From the NCBI GenBank assembly GCA_022843485.1, contig JALHNM010000006.1:1-64000 (forward strand): a stretch of DNA of 64,000 nucleotides. Reading direction: 5' to 3'. The position numbers and the translations under genes are program-made. The stretch's first letter is position 1; every line of letters begins with the position of its first letter. Positions 7,947 to 16,511 of the stretch are shown here, one piece after another. Source of the DNA: Fimbriimonadaceae bacterium. GTDB lineage: Bacteria; Armatimonadota; Fimbriimonadia; Fimbriimonadales; Fimbriimonadaceae. The notes under the pieces are model-generated. The model was not told where the DNA came from. It did no database searches and was given only the letters and a program-made list of their open reading frames with translations.

Positions 7947-9326
7947 TCAGACGACGGCGGACGTCGGGTGGGCGATCCGGTGGGCCACGTCCGCTTCGAG
8001 GGTGTCGAACCGGGCAAATGATCCGTCCGGCCACCAGACCTCGACCGGTGGGACGGTCTGCTCGAGGCCAAGACCGAAGTGGGCCCAGGGCTCCATCTGG
8101 CAGAGGTAGCCGCTGCCCCCGTCGACGAAGCGCGTCATCGGGCGGTCGGCCAGGACCCGCACCCTCGCCCCGATGGCCGGGGCCCCGGCCGGGGTAAGCG
8201 GCAGGACCCGGAGCCAGTGGTGGCCGTTGCGCGAGCAGCCCAAAAGCCGGTTGCGCTGGGGCATCGACTCGCCGTGGGAGATGTAGATTTCGAGGAACCC
8301 GTCCCCGTCGAGGTCGCCGCAGCTCGCCCCCGTCCCGGCACCGTCCGGGAGCAGCAAGGGGCCCGGGTCGATCTCGACGAGGCGGTCTTCGACGATTCGG
8401 AAGAGCCGGTTCGGCTCCTCCATCGTGTTGAGGAACACTTCCTCCCAGCCGTCGTTGTCGATGTCGGCCACCACGACGGTGCGGGCCTTAGCTTGCCGGG
8501 CCCAGTCGTCGCCAGCCACGTCCTCGAAGGCCCCCCCCGACCCCCGGCGCATCCAACGGTTCGGGCCCTCCCAGTTCGCCCAGAGGAGCTCCATCTGGCC
8601 GTCGCGGTCGAGGTCGCAGGCCTGGAGGCCCCGCCCGTGCTCTCGCGGGTCGTCCAGCCCAAACTCGGCCGCCACCTCGTCGAACCGGCCGTCGCCAAGG
8701 TTCCTGTAGAGCAGGTTCGGGCCGTTCTCGTTGAGAACGAACACGTCCATCGAGCCCTTGCCGAAAAGGTCTTGGCTGACCGCGGCCCGACCGCCCAGGA
8801 TGACGCCGAGCCCGTGGCCGACGGCGGCCATGTTCCGGAACGACCCGACTCCGCCGCCGTTCACGAAGAGCCGGTTCGGCGCCCCGTAGTTGCAGACATA
8901 GAGCCCGGGGCGGAGCGTGCCGAGCGGGTCAGTCCAGACCGCGCTGCGCCCGGCCCCGATGTTCCGGTCGGGGTGGGGCTCCATGACGTCCTCGAACCGG
9001 AACCCGCCGTGGTTGACGTAGAGCCGGTCCGGTTCGGTGATCGGGCCCATAAAGACGCCGGTGTTGACGACGTAGACGTCGGGGAGGCCGTTGCCGCTCA
9101 TGTCGGCGGCGCACACGCCGATCGCGCTGCACCCTTCGTCCCGGACTTCTTCGGGGGCCACGTCGATGAAGACCCCATCGATGCGCTTGTACAGATGGTT
9201 GGCCCCGCCCTGCGTGGCCACGAAGACCTCGAGTTCACCGTCGCCGTCGAAGTCTTGGATCGTGACGCCGTAGCTCAGGTCGATCGGGTTCGAACCGAGC
9301 AGGTGGGTCTTGTCCACGATCTCCAT
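7947..9326 (-). CDS. FG-GAP/VCBS repeat protein with ASPIC/UnbV C-terminal domain
   Basis: 459 residues. Repeated units with calcium-binding loops (IQDFDGDGELEVFVA, CDLDRDGQMELLWA, VADIDNDGWEEVFLN, CGDLDGDGFLEIYIS) describe a seven-bladed FG-GAP/VCBS beta-propeller. The C-terminal ~90 residues match the ASPIC/UnbV domain (HHWLRVLPLT, GARVRVLADRPMTRFVDGGSGYLCQ, HFGLGLEQTVPPVEVWWPDGS). This is the bacterial CRTAC1-like architecture, usually extracellular, with no established enzymatic role. No signal peptide is visible at the chosen start, which is unusual for the family; either an upstream start is missed or the protein is cytoplasmic. It converges on the ClpS pair. Confidence 0.9.
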   Translation of the reverse strand: MEIVDKTHLLGSNPIDLSYGVTIQDFDGDGELEVFVATQGGANHLYKRIDGVFIDVAPEEVRDEGCSAIGVCAADMSGNGLPDVYVVNTGVFMGPITEPDRLYVNHGGFRFEDVMEPHPDRNIGAGRSAVWTDPLGTLRPGLYVCNYGAPNRLFVNGGGVGSFRNMAAVGHGLGVILGGRAAVSQDLFGKGSMDVFVLNENGPNLLYRNLGDGRFDEVAAEFGLDDPREHGRGLQACDLDRDGQMELLWANWEGPNRWMRRGSGGAFEDVAGDDWARQAKARTVVVADIDNDGWEEVFLNTMEEPNRLFRIVEDRLVEIDPGPLLLPDGAGTGASCGDLDGDGFLEIYISHGESMPQRNRLLGCSRNGHHWLRVLPLTPAGAPAIGARVRVLADRPMTRFVDGGSGYLCQMEPWAHFGLGLEQTVPPVEVWWPDGSFARFDTLEADVAHRIAHPTSAVV

Positions 9327-9352
9327 CGCGGCCCGATCCTACCCACCCGGGG

Positions 9353-10258
9353 TCACTCGTCGGCCCGGGCGGCGGTGCGGGCCTGGGCGGCGGCCCGTTC
9401 GGCCCGAGCGGTGAGGGCGAGGGAGCGGTCCTCGAGCGCGACCAGAGCGGCGGAGGCCTCCCGCCCGGCGGAGACCAGGGCGTCGAACCGGGCCCTCGTC
9501 TCGGCGGGCGTGGCCGGGGTGGGCTCGGCCAGGCCGTGGTCGCGCTGCAACCCGGCCAGTTCGTCCGTCAGGCCCCGGAGCCGGTCGAACCGGTCGAACG
9601 CGGCCTGGAGCGGCTTGAGAGCGTCCTCGACGTCGATCTCGAGCGCGATCAGATCCGCTTCGAGCGCCTCGAGGGCCCGGGCAGCAGCCCCGGCCTGTTC
9701 GAGACGGCTCGACACCGCGGCCCTCAGGTCGGCCTCGGTGGCGAGTTGGAGTTCCTCCTCGAACCCGGCCTGGACCCGCCGCAGGGCCTCGCGCGAGCGT
9801 CCGACGGCCCGTCGCTCCCGGGCCAAGCGCTGGACGATCGCCCGACCCTCGTCCAGCGGGCCGTGGGCCAAGTGGTCGATCACGGCGATGAGGACTTCGG
9901 GGTCGGTCGGGTCGACCTGGCGCTGGGCGGCCTCGCCGAACTCCCCGGCAAGCCCGAGCTTCCCGAACAGCCCGGCCGGGCCGGAGACGCCCAGCACGGC
10001 CAGCGAGACCCAGATCGCGAGCCCGAGAAGCGCAACGGTCTGGGCGAACGCGATCGGCCCCCGAACGACCCCGAGGCCAAGGGCCACGGCCGCTCCAACG
10101 AGCCACAGTCCGAGGTCGATCCGACCCCAGAGCGCCCGGGTGCGGCCCTCGACCTCGTCGGCGAAGGCGCGTCCTGCTTCGGTCGCCGTCACGTAGAGCG
10201 TGCGCACCTCGGCCTCGCTCAGCCCCGCCCCTTCCGCCATCGGCCCGCGCTCGGTCAT
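9353..10258 (-). CDS. Membrane protein with coiled-coil C-terminus, unknown function
   Basis: 301 residues from ATG 10258; a second ATG lies six codons in. After about 45 soluble residues come two adjacent hydrophobic segments (LGLWLVGAAVALGLGVV and ALLGLAIWVSLAVLGVS). The remaining ~200 residues are charged, Ala/Leu/Arg-rich and heptad-like (LERLAREREAV-type runs, LEALEADLIALEIDVEDALK split across helices), predicting a long coiled coil. Proteins of this shape often act as membrane-anchored scaffolds or polar-localised factors, but no known family is recognisable. It is divergent from the redoxin fusion gene at 10378. Confidence 0.7.
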   Translation of the reverse strand: MTERGPMAEGAGLSEAEVRTLYVTATEAGRAFADEVEGRTRALWGRIDLGLWLVGAAVALGLGVVRGPIAFAQTVALLGLAIWVSLAVLGVSGPAGLFGKLGLAGEFGEAAQRQVDPTDPEVLIAVIDHLAHGPLDEGRAIVQRLARERRAVGRSREALRRVQAGFEEELQLATEADLRAAVSSRLEQAGAAARALEALEADLIALEIDVEDALKPLQAAFDRFDRLRGLTDELAGLQRDHGLAEPTPATPAETRARFDALVSAGREASAALVALEDRSLALTARAERAAAQARTAARADE

Positions 10259-10377
10259 GCCCCGCAGAGTCTGCTCCAGGGCGTCCGAGTTCCCCGGTCT
10301 GGGCCTACCGGCTCGGACTCGCCGTCCCAGTGAACTGACCGGTCGAGGGCGGCGTATTCCCTAGCGGACGTGACCCG

Positions 10378-12348
10378 ATGAAGCTCGCTCAGTGTGCCCT
10401 CCCCCTCCTCGCCGTCGCCTCGATCTCGGCGGGGGTGCTCGTCCCCGGCCCGAGCGACGATCGGACGGCTCAGCCGGTCGACCCGGCGTCGGCCGGGGTC
10501 GGTCGCACGCCCACCCTACCCGCCATCTCGGGCATCGACGGGTCGCCGGTCTCGATCCCCTGGCCAGGGTCGAAGGCCACTGTTTTGGCCCTCACGAGCC
10601 CGGACTGCCCCGTCTCGAAGCGGTATGGCCCCACCCTCGCCGGGCTCGAGCGAGAGTACGCAGGCAAGGGCGTCCGGTTCGTACTCGTGGACGCCGCCGA
10701 GGGGGCAAACGGGACGGACCTGCGGGCCATGGCCACTGGACTGGGGCTCAAGGGGGCGCTCGCCGTGGACCGAACTTGGGCTAGGGCGCTGGGGGCGACG
10801 ACCACGGCGGAGACGTTCGTGTTCGACGGTCGGGGCCGAGTGGTCTACCGCGGGGCCGTGGACGACCAATACGGCATCGGTACTGCCCTGCCGTCCCCTC
10901 GCAACCGCTACTTGGCGGACGCCCTCGGGGCCGTCCTCGCGGGTCGCGAGCCGAAAGTCGCGGCGACGACGGCCCCGGGCTGTCTCCTCGGCGACTTCGA
11001 GGCCGGGGCCGGGGACACATTGACGTTCCACAGGACCGTCGAGCCGATCCTCCAGCGGGCGTGTCTGCCTTGCCACCATGACGGTGGGGTCGCCCCGTTC
11101 GCCCTCGACAGCTACGAGCAGGTGAAGCGACGCGGACCGATGATCCGCTACGTGGTCGAAGACGGGATCATGCCGCCCTGGTTCGCGGCGAAGTCCGGCT
11201 CGGGGCCGAGCCCTTGGAAGAACGACCGCTCCCTCTCGCCCGAGGACAAGGCGGCCCTCTTGGCCTGGATCGACGGGGGCATGGCCCAGGGTGACCCGGC
11301 GGAGGCCAAACCCGCGCCCACGTTCCCGGCGGAGTGGTCGATCGGCGAGCCGGACCAGGTCTTCGCGCTCCCCCGCCCGGTGTCGGTCGCGGCGAGCGGG
11401 GTCATGCCGTACGTGGACGTCGAGGTCGAGACCGGCTTCACGGAGGATCGATGGGTCGAGGCGGTCGAGGTGCTCCCCAGCGCCCGCCAAGTCGTCCACC
11501 ACGTGCTCGTCTTCGCGGTGCCGCCCGGTGAAGGCCGAGGGCTCGACGAGTTGGACGGGTTCTTCGCCGCTTATGTCCCGGGGACAAGCGCGCTGGTCTA
11601 CGGTGACGGCCGGGCGAAGCGCATCCCGAAGGGCTCCCGGCTTCGGTTCCAGTTGCACTACACCCCGGATGGGACGGCGACCACCGACCGCACCCGCATC
11701 GGGCTCGTGTTCGCGAAGGGCCCGGTGCGCCAGGAGGTCCACACGACGGCCGTCCACAACCTGCTGTTCTCGATCCCGCCCGGGGCAGAGCGCCACCCGG
11801 TCGTCGGCCGGCTGGCCGTCCCGTTCGACGTCGAGATCCTCAGCTACCTGCCCCATATGCACGTCCGCGGGGCGGGGGCCCGGTACGAGCTCATCGCCCC
11901 GGACAGGTCGCGGACGACGCTCCTCGACGTGCCGCGGTACGACTTCAACTGGCAGCTCCAGTACATCCTGCGTGAACCGAAGCGGGTCGAGGAGGGGAGC
12001 GAGATCGTCTACACGGCCTGGTACGACAACAGCGCCAAGAACCCCTCGAACCCGGACCCGACTCGCCGCGTCGGCTGGGGGCTGCAGACGACCGACGAGA
12101 TGCACCTCGGCTACCTGGAGTACGTGGTGCCGGGCGAGCGACCGGGCTCGGGCGAAGGCGACCTCCGACGCAGCCGACGGATGGGGGCGGCCGCAGTCGA
12201 ACAGGCCTTCCGCCGCCTTGACCGAGACCGCGACGGCGGGGTGACCGAAGCCGAGGCGGGGACGATGTGGGGGGCCGTTCGAGAGGCGGACACCGACGGC
12301 GACGGGCGCATCACCCTGGACGAGGCGAAGGCCCGGTTCGGACGGTGA
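10378..12348 (+). CDS. Redoxin / CxxCH / copper monooxygenase-like / EF-hand fusion protein, exported
   Basis: 656 residues with a signal peptide (MKLAQCALPLLAVASISAG). Modules in order: a thioredoxin-like domain (residues ~45-190) with SPDCPVSKRYGP where thioredoxins have CxxC; a short haem-binding-like segment (RTVEPILQRACLPCHHDGG, residues ~217-235) followed by MPPWF, as in planctomycete-type cytochrome modules; a copper type II ascorbate-dependent monooxygenase-like region with VVHHVLVF (~375) and LPHMHVRGAG (~495); and two C-terminal EF-hand loops (DRDRDGGVTEAE, DTDGDGRITLDE). A periplasmic oxidative role on an unknown substrate is inferred. The redoxin site has only one Cys of the usual pair, so it is more likely peroxiredoxin-like or non-catalytic. 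Confidence 0.85.
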   Translation: MKLAQCALPLLAVASISAGVLVPGPSDDRTAQPVDPASAGVGRTPTLPAISGIDGSPVSIPWPGSKATVLALTSPDCPVSKRYGPTLAGLEREYAGKGVRFVLVDAAEGANGTDLRAMATGLGLKGALAVDRTWARALGATTTAETFVFDGRGRVVYRGAVDDQYGIGTALPSPRNRYLADALGAVLAGREPKVAATTAPGCLLGDFEAGAGDTLTFHRTVEPILQRACLPCHHDGGVAPFALDSYEQVKRRGPMIRYVVEDGIMPPWFAAKSGSGPSPWKNDRSLSPEDKAALLAWIDGGMAQGDPAEAKPAPTFPAEWSIGEPDQVFALPRPVSVAASGVMPYVDVEVETGFTEDRWVEAVEVLPSARQVVHHVLVFAVPPGEGRGLDELDGFFAAYVPGTSALVYGDGRAKRIPKGSRLRFQLHYTPDGTATTDRTRIGLVFAKGPVRQEVHTTAVHNLLFSIPPGAERHPVVGRLAVPFDVEILSYLPHMHVRGAGARYELIAPDRSRTTLLDVPRYDFNWQLQYILREPKRVEEGSEIVYTAWYDNSAKNPSNPDPTRRVGWGLQTTDEMHLGYLEYVVPGERPGSGEGDLRRSRRMGAAAVEQAFRRLDRDRDGGVTEAEAGTMWGAVREADTDGDGRITLDEAKARFGR

Positions 12349-12360
12349 GCCAAGCCGCGC

Positions 12361-13521
12361 TCAGCCCCGGAGCCACACGCACTTGAGGTAGAGCGACTCG
12401 GGGAACTGGGCGAGGGCGGGGTGGTCCAGATCCTGGAGGGTCACGCCCTCCAGATAGATCGGGCGCGCCCGGTCGCTCGCCGCCAAGCGGCAGACCTCGA
12501 TCGTCTCATTGAGGTTGAGCTGGTACGAGCAGTTGCAGACCACGATGCGCCCGCCCGGCTTGAGCAGAGGGAGCGCCTCGTGCACAAGGCGCCAGATCGC
12601 CCACTTGAGCGAGTCTCGCTTGGACTCGGTCTTGGCGATGGCAGGCGGGTCGAGGACGATCCAGTCGTAGGGGCCGAGGGCGTCGGTCGTGAGGTACTCG
12701 AAGGCGTTGGCCTCGACGAACACGGCCTCGAGCCCGTTCACCGCGGCGTTGCGGCGGGCGACCTCGATCGCGTCCCGGTTGATGTCGATCCCGTAGACGG
12801 TCGCTCCCGCCCGGGCGGCGTGGAGGGCGAACGAGCCCGTGTAGCAGAACCCGTCGAACACCTTCTGTCCCGGCCTGATCCGGGCGGCGAGGGCGCGGCG
12901 GGTGTTCCGCTGGTCGAGGTAGAAGCCGGTTTTGAGCCCCGTGTGGAGGGGGACCAGGAACTTGAGCCCGTCCTCGTGCATCGTCACCTCGGGCGGGACG
13001 GCGCCCGCGAGCAGCCCCGCTTGGGGCCCGAGGCCTTCTTCCTCCCGGCCCGCCATCTCCGACCGTTCGTAGGCCCCCTCGGCACCGGTCGCGGCCATGA
13101 GCGCGGGAAGCCACAGCGCCTTCATCCCCTCCATTCCGAGCGACCGCACTTGGACGACGAGCCAGCGGTCGTAGCGGTCCACGATGAGCCCGGGCAGACC
13201 GTCCGCCTCGCCGTGGACGATCCGCAGCGAGTCCGTCCCTTCGATCAGGCCCTCGCGCCGGGCGAGGGCCTCGCGGAACCGTCGGTGGAAGAACGCCTCG
13301 TCGATCGGCTCGTTCGCGGTGGAGAGCACGCGGAAGTGGAAGCGGCTCTTGGCGTTGTAGTGCCCCCAGGCGAGGAACTTGCCCTCGTGGTCGACGAGCT
13401 GGGCAAGGGCCCCGTCCTCGACCCCCTCGGCCCGGCACTCGCCGCGCTGGATCCAGGGGTAGAAGTTGCGGACCTTCCGCTCCTTGCCCTTCTTGAGGTG
13501 GACGACGCCCGTCGCGGTCAT
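12361..13521 (-). CDS. rlmI: Class I SAM-dependent rRNA large-subunit methyltransferase, RlmI-like
   Basis: 386 residues. An N-terminal PUA domain (residues ~1-75: HLKKGKERKVRNFYPWIQRG) is followed by the methyltransferase core: LDQRNTRRALAARI, the SAM-binding motif VFDGFCYTGSFALHAA, the acidic motif IDINRDAIEVARRNA, and the catalytic motif DWIVLDPPA. This matches RlmI (YccW), which makes 5-methylcytosine at position 1962 of 23S rRNA. RlmI and RlmK/L-type homologues are hard to separate without alignment. The start overlaps the stop of the GT39 gene by 4 bases (ATGA), so they form a two-gene operon. Confidence 0.9.
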   Translation of the reverse strand: MTATGVVHLKKGKERKVRNFYPWIQRGECRAEGVEDGALAQLVDHEGKFLAWGHYNAKSRFHFRVLSTANEPIDEAFFHRRFREALARREGLIEGTDSLRIVHGEADGLPGLIVDRYDRWLVVQVRSLGMEGMKALWLPALMAATGAEGAYERSEMAGREEEGLGPQAGLLAGAVPPEVTMHEDGLKFLVPLHTGLKTGFYLDQRNTRRALAARIRPGQKVFDGFCYTGSFALHAARAGATVYGIDINRDAIEVARRNAAVNGLEAVFVEANAFEYLTTDALGPYDWIVLDPPAIAKTESKRDSLKWAIWRLVHEALPLLKPGGRIVVCNCSYQLNLNETIEVCRLAASDRARPIYLEGVTLQDLDHPALAQFPESLYLKCVWLRG

Positions 13522-15023
13522 CCCCGCACGTTACCTGGGGGCGGTCCCTTGGCCCAGAGGATGAGTTCGTAGCGGGCGGAGCGAGGGGCTTCTGCGGGGG
13601 TCTGGTCGGAGTAGCCTGCCCGGGCCAGCGCGTCGATGTCGTCCGGGGCGAGGCGCCCAGCACGTTTGAGCATCCAGAACCGGTCGCCCGCCGCGAGGGC
13701 CCCGGCGACCGTCTCGGTCTGGACCGCGGGGCGGCGGACGTAGAACAGGACAGAGGGGTGGCTCGTGTCTTGGAGTCGGGTCCCGATCTCCATGGGTTCG
13801 TCGCCCCGGCCGATGCGAAAGACCACGAGCGGTTCGGGCCGGTCGCGCACCCAGATCGCCTTGCGCTGGACGTCGGCCATTCGGTTCTGCCAGTCGAGTT
13901 GGAACACCGCGTTCGCGAGCCCAGCCACGAGGAGGCACCAGGCGCAGGCCCAGCCGAGGGCTCGGCCATCGGACCACCTCCGGGCAAGAGCTACCCCCGC
14001 GAGCGCCGCAAGGGCGGGCATGCAGGGCAACACGTAGTGGACGAGCTTCGACCCGCTGAGCGTGAAGAAGGCCAGGGGCACGAGCCCCCACGCCCACAGG
14101 AACCGGAGAGCCCACGCGCCCTCCGGGTCACCACGGAGGGCCCCGACCGCGCCGACGACTGGCCTCGCCACCCAGGGGAGCCACGGGAGTACCGCCAGCG
14201 CGAGCACCGCCGGGAAGAAGACCGGGTGCAGCCACCACGGGACCGCGTGCGCCCGGTCACCGCCCGCGAACCGACCGACGTTCTGCTCGATGAGGAACCC
14301 CTGGACGAAGGCCTGCCCGTTCGCCAGGTAGCACGGCACGTACCAGACCGAAAGGACGGCGAGGCAGACCACGAGTCCGAACCCCCACTCGCCGAACCGC
14401 TGGGGCCGGGGGCGGTCAGCGGCCGAACGGCTCCGGCCCACGAGCGCGAAGACGACCACGCTACCGATGAAGAGCACCCCCGCCACCGGCCCCTTCGCCA
14501 GGACCCCGAGCCCGAGGCAGGCCCCGACTCCGGCCGCCAGTGGCCAGTCGGGCTCGGGCCGCTCCATGAGCCGGTACGCCCCCAGGAGGGCCAGCGTGAG
14601 GCAGAGCACCAAAGGTGCGTCGGTCATCATGAGCCGGCCGACGCCGACGACCAGGAGGCTGCCGCAGAAGACGAGCGCGGTCAACCGGGCGGCGAGGAGG
14701 CCGAACCGCTCCCGCACGAACCGGGCGAGGACCGCCGCCGTGCCCAGGGTGCAAAGGACGCTCGGCAGCCGCGGGCCCACCCACTCCCCGAACGCGAGCA
14801 CGCTGGGCATCGCGAGCCAGTAGGCGAGGATCGGCTTCTCGAACCACGGTACGCCGTTTAGGGTGGGGGTCACCCAGTCGCCGCGGCGGAGCATATCGAC
14901 GACGACGGCGGCGTAGAACCCCTCGTCGAGGTCGAAGAGGCCGTAGGTCCAGAACCCGAGGAACGGGAGGAGACAGGCGAGCGGCACCAGCCAACGCCAC
15001 ACTCGCTCGGCCCGGTCGGTCAC
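13518..15023 (-). CDS. GT39-family (ArnT/PMT-like) glycosyltransferase, membrane protein
   Basis: 501 residues with about eleven membrane segments. Near the N-terminus the first periplasmic loop reads FDLDEGFYAAVVVDMLRRGDWVTP and VPWFEKPILAYW (each quoted as separate motifs), the acidic DxDE/E signature of GT39 lipid-linked-sugar transferases such as ArnT, which use undecaprenyl-phosphate sugars to modify surface glycolipids or proteins. A soluble C-terminal tail ends at 13518. The acceptor cannot be predicted. A lipid A-type acceptor would fit the LpxB-like gene elsewhere in this window (inference). It is translationally coupled to rlmI, although the functions appear unrelated. Confidence 0.85.
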   Translation of the reverse strand: MTDRAERVWRWLVPLACLLPFLGFWTYGLFDLDEGFYAAVVVDMLRRGDWVTPTLNGVPWFEKPILAYWLAMPSVLAFGEWVGPRLPSVLCTLGTAAVLARFVRERFGLLAARLTALVFCGSLLVVGVGRLMMTDAPLVLCLTLALLGAYRLMERPEPDWPLAAGVGACLGLGVLAKGPVAGVLFIGSVVVFALVGRSRSAADRPRPQRFGEWGFGLVVCLAVLSVWYVPCYLANGQAFVQGFLIEQNVGRFAGGDRAHAVPWWLHPVFFPAVLALAVLPWLPWVARPVVGAVGALRGDPEGAWALRFLWAWGLVPLAFFTLSGSKLVHYVLPCMPALAALAGVALARRWSDGRALGWACAWCLLVAGLANAVFQLDWQNRMADVQRKAIWVRDRPEPLVVFRIGRGDEPMEIGTRLQDTSHPSVLFYVRRPAVQTETVAGALAAGDRFWMLKRAGRLAPDDIDALARAGYSDQTPAEAPRSARYELILWAKGPPPGNVRG

Positions 15024-15055
15024 CCCGGCATTGTGACCGGACCCCAGTCACGAAG

Positions 15056-15080
15056 GACGGCCCCGGGGGTAGGGGCCGTC
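15056..15080 (-). terminator. GC-rich hairpin, likely terminator of the 15123 gene
   Basis: GACGGCCCC (left arm, ending 15064) pairs with GGGGCCGTC (15072-15080) around a 7-base loop. It lies about 45 bases past the stop of the secreted protein read from the minus strand and is followed on that strand by CTTCGTG, so the U-tract is weak. It separates that gene from the GT39/rlmI operon. Confidence 0.55.
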
Positions 15081-15122
15081 AGAGGCAAGTCGGGGCCTGG
15101 GCTGACGCCCAGGGGGCGGAGG

Positions 15123-15713
15123 TCAGGGTCGCGAGGCCGGCTCGATCTTCGTCTGTAAGGCGACGAGGATCTCTTGTTCGGCCAGAGTGAGGAGTTGCAG
15201 GGCGCGGGTTCGGAAGCCGCCGTAGTCGTGGGGAGCACGGGCGAGGGCGGTCTTCGCCTTTCGCACGTCCTCAAGGGCGGCGCTCATGCGCTTGTTGCTC
15301 GCGTTCACCTCTTCTTGCGTGTAACGCCGTGCCGGGTTCTCGGTCTGTTTCGGCATTTGAGCGACGAGGGATTGGGCGCTTTGCATACCGGTTTGCGGTC
15401 GGGTGGACTTGCCGTACTTAAGCCCTAAACTGATGTCTTGGACGGCGAGCCGGCAGATGCCGATCGCGTTGACGCGGTGGCCTTGGTAGATCGGCAAGGC
15501 CCGCTGCATGTGACGGATCGCGGACTGGGTCGAGCGGCGGGCGGCGACCATCGCCGCGTTCTCGCGCTGGGAATCGGACCTCGGCGCGGGCCGTTGGATC
15601 TTTTGCCCTTGCTCCTTCCCGCGAGTTGGGTTGTTTTGAGCGATAGCCTGGCCGAACGACCCCAGAGCGAAGACGAGGGTCAGCAGCAGGGCGCTCCATC
15701 GTAAACCTTTCAT
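15123..15713 (-). CDS. Secreted small protein, unknown function
   Basis: 196 residues with a clear signal peptide (MKGLRWSALLLTLVFALGSF..AIAQ). The start is supported by a GGAGG Shine-Dalgarno 6 bases upstream. The mature part is basic and helical, with an HMQRALPIYQGHRVNAI segment and an ALEDVRKAKTALARAPHDYG segment whose spacing suggests paired helices. It is likely periplasmic or outer-surface, perhaps a four-helix metal- or nucleic-acid-binding protein, but I recognise no family. Confidence 0.75.
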   Translation of the reverse strand: MKGLRWSALLLTLVFALGSFGQAIAQNNPTRGKEQGQKIQRPAPRSDSQRENAAMVAARRSTQSAIRHMQRALPIYQGHRVNAIGICRLAVQDISLGLKYGKSTRPQTGMQSAQSLVAQMPKQTENPARRYTQEEVNASNKRMSAALEDVRKAKTALARAPHDYGGFRTRALQLLTLAEQEILVALQTKIEPASRP

Positions 15714-15731
15714 GTTTTCCTCCTATCCGAT

Positions 15732-15749
15732 CGGCACGACTCCTCGTGC
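15732..15749 (-). promoter_or_regulatory. 5'-leader hairpin before the 15713 start
   Basis: On the minus strand GGCACGA-GGAG-TCGTGCC forms a perfect 7-bp stem with a GGAG tetraloop, 19-36 bases upstream of the ATG at 15713. The loop is a second Shine-Dalgarno-like sequence held in a hairpin next to the true GGAGG. It could affect ribosome loading or mRNA stability; there is no direct evidence. Confidence 0.35.
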
Positions 15750-15845
15750 CTTCATAACCGCTAGACGCCGAGGCGGTCGAAGAGTTCAGTCTCTCGCGCC
15801 GGTGCAGCGCCCGCACCGGGACTTCCCGGTAAACTCACCCCCGGC

Positions 15846-16511
15846 ATGAGGTCTGCGCTGATCGTGTGGGGCGGGTGGGACGGCCACGAGCCGGAGGGGG
15901 TGGCCCACCTCTTCCGAGAGTTGCTCGAAGCCGAGGAGTTCGCAGTCACGGTGAGCCCGACCCTCGACGCCTTCAAGGAGCACGACCTCACCGCCCTCAG
16001 CCTCATCGTGCCGATCTGGACGATGGGCACGATCGCGCCCGACCAGCGCGACCCCGTCCTGAGCGCGGTGCGCGACCATGGGGTGGGCTTGGCCGGGTGC
16101 CACGGGGGAATGTGCGACGCCTTCCGGACCGACACCGAGTGGCAGTTCATGACGGGCGGCCAGTGGGTGGCGCACCCGGGTAACGACAACGTCCGCTACA
16201 CGGTCGAGATCGTGCCCGGCCTCGACCACCCGGTCACGGCGGGACTCGCCGACTTCGAGGTCGAGAGCGAGCAGTACTACCTGCACACCGACCCGGCCAA
16301 CACCGTCCTCGCGACGACGCGGTTCCCGAACCCCACCCTCCCGGCCGAGGTCAACGTGCCGGTCGAGCCGTGCGCCATGCCCCAGGTCTGGGTGCGGCGG
16401 TACGGGCGGGGACGGGTGTTCTACTCGGCCCTCGGCCACCAGCGACGGGTCGTCGAGTCCGGCGTGCCCCGCGAGTTGCTCCGTCGGGGCTGCGTCTGGG
16501 CGGCCCGCTAG
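15846..16511 (+). CDS. ThuA-like (trehalose-utilisation family) protein
   Basis: 221 residues. It has the class I glutamine amidotransferase-like fold of the ThuA family: RSALIVWGGWDGHEPEGV at the start, LTALSLIVPIWTMG, HGVGLAGCHGGMCDAF with the positionally conserved Cys-His, then EWQFMTGGQWVAHPG, HPVTAGLADFEVESEQYYLH and RVFYSALGH. ThuA proteins are linked to trehalose and disaccharide catabolism in Rhizobium, and homologues are widespread with unproven chemistry. Its stop shares the bases CTAG with the stop of glgA on the other strand. The glycogen link is positional only. Confidence 0.9.
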   Translation: MRSALIVWGGWDGHEPEGVAHLFRELLEAEEFAVTVSPTLDAFKEHDLTALSLIVPIWTMGTIAPDQRDPVLSAVRDHGVGLAGCHGGMCDAFRTDTEWQFMTGGQWVAHPGNDNVRYTVEIVPGLDHPVTAGLADFEVESEQYYLHTDPANTVLATTRFPNPTLPAEVNVPVEPCAMPQVWVRRYGRGRVFYSALGHQRRVVESGVPRELLRRGCVWAAR

